Positions 42,623 through 42,640 of a DNA stretch of 42,640 bases are shown here, in pieces; the first letter of the stretch is position 1; every line of letters starts with the position of its first letter. The stretch lies in NCBI RefSeq assembly GCF_030547685.1, contig NZ_JAUOQM010000040.1, forward strand, positions 1 through 42,640, in the 5' to 3' direction. This DNA comes from Gilvimarinus sp. 2_MG-2023. GTDB taxonomy: Bacteria; Pseudomonadota; Gammaproteobacteria; Pseudomonadales; Cellvibrionaceae. Position numbers and translations under genes: made by a program. The notes beneath the pieces were generated by a model. The model did not search any database, was not told where the DNA came from, and saw nothing but the letters and a program-made list of their open reading frames with translations.

Positions 42623-42640
42623 GAACGCAGAACGCAGAAC
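42623..42640 (+). repeat. GAACGCA heptamer repeat at the window edge
   Basis: GAACGCA GAACGCA GAAC runs into the right edge, so the array length is unknown. The same heptamer forms the start of the DUF3570 gene at 22175-22195. Confidence 0.85.

Overview
The window looks like chromosomal DNA of a marine, polysaccharide-degrading type of gammaproteobacterium, plausibly a Cellvibrionales member. This is an inference from the mix of lipoproteins, DUF3570/DUF4266/TlpA genes, a TRAP transporter, YaaA, YciA, cytochrome b561/YceI and a partial secreted protein with a CBM5/12-like start. No rRNA, tRNA or CRISPR array was seen.

Layout. 1-5800 is a repeat-rich, gene-poor accessory stretch: a partial secreted protein, an aspartate-rich YD-repeat lipoprotein, and a divergent RidA/TetR pair with two matching operators. 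5814-10124 is a compact four-gene type II CBASS antiphage operon with overlapping genes: a CD-NTase, an E2-E1 fusion (Cap2), a JAMM protease (Cap3) and a two-helix membrane SAVED effector (Cap14-like). A small tail-anchored protein of unknown function (10277-10672) follows. The defence segment lies between two direct copies of a structured repeat (element B, about 4950-5205 and 10790-11008). Beside the left copy is a broken duplicate of the 3' end of the DUF1501 gene whose intact copy starts right of the island. Repeats that resemble REP/RAYT-type palindromes mark both ends, and one of them supplies the stop codon of the SAVED effector.

11131-23951 is a large divergent envelope cluster. On the minus strand it has a DUF1501 protein, a LamG lipoprotein with two CxxCH motifs and a CxxCH protein. 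On the plus strand it has a lipoprotein resembling the hydrazine-synthase-alpha family with two CxxCH motifs, an SH3/beta-barrel protein, a second barrel, a TlpA thioredoxin, DUF4266, DUF3570 and DUF1287. A 163-bp MITE-like element with inverted ends sits in the divergent promoter. I read this cluster as an uncharacterised cell-surface/periplasmic redox system.

24000-42640 is more ordinary: a MacAB plus TolC-like efflux operon with a glycine-rich lipoprotein transcribed divergently and a CpxR-like box between them, GuaD, a receiver/PilZ-like protein, DUF4265-YaaA, an M48 metalloprotease lipoprotein, TRAP DctQM, YciA, cytochrome b561-YceI, a DesK/DesR-type two-component pair with a TPR protein, a YdeI-like protein, and a lone TRAP solute-binding protein. 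Two kinds of heptanucleotide tandem repeat (CCTCAGA and GAACGCA) occur beside or inside genes.
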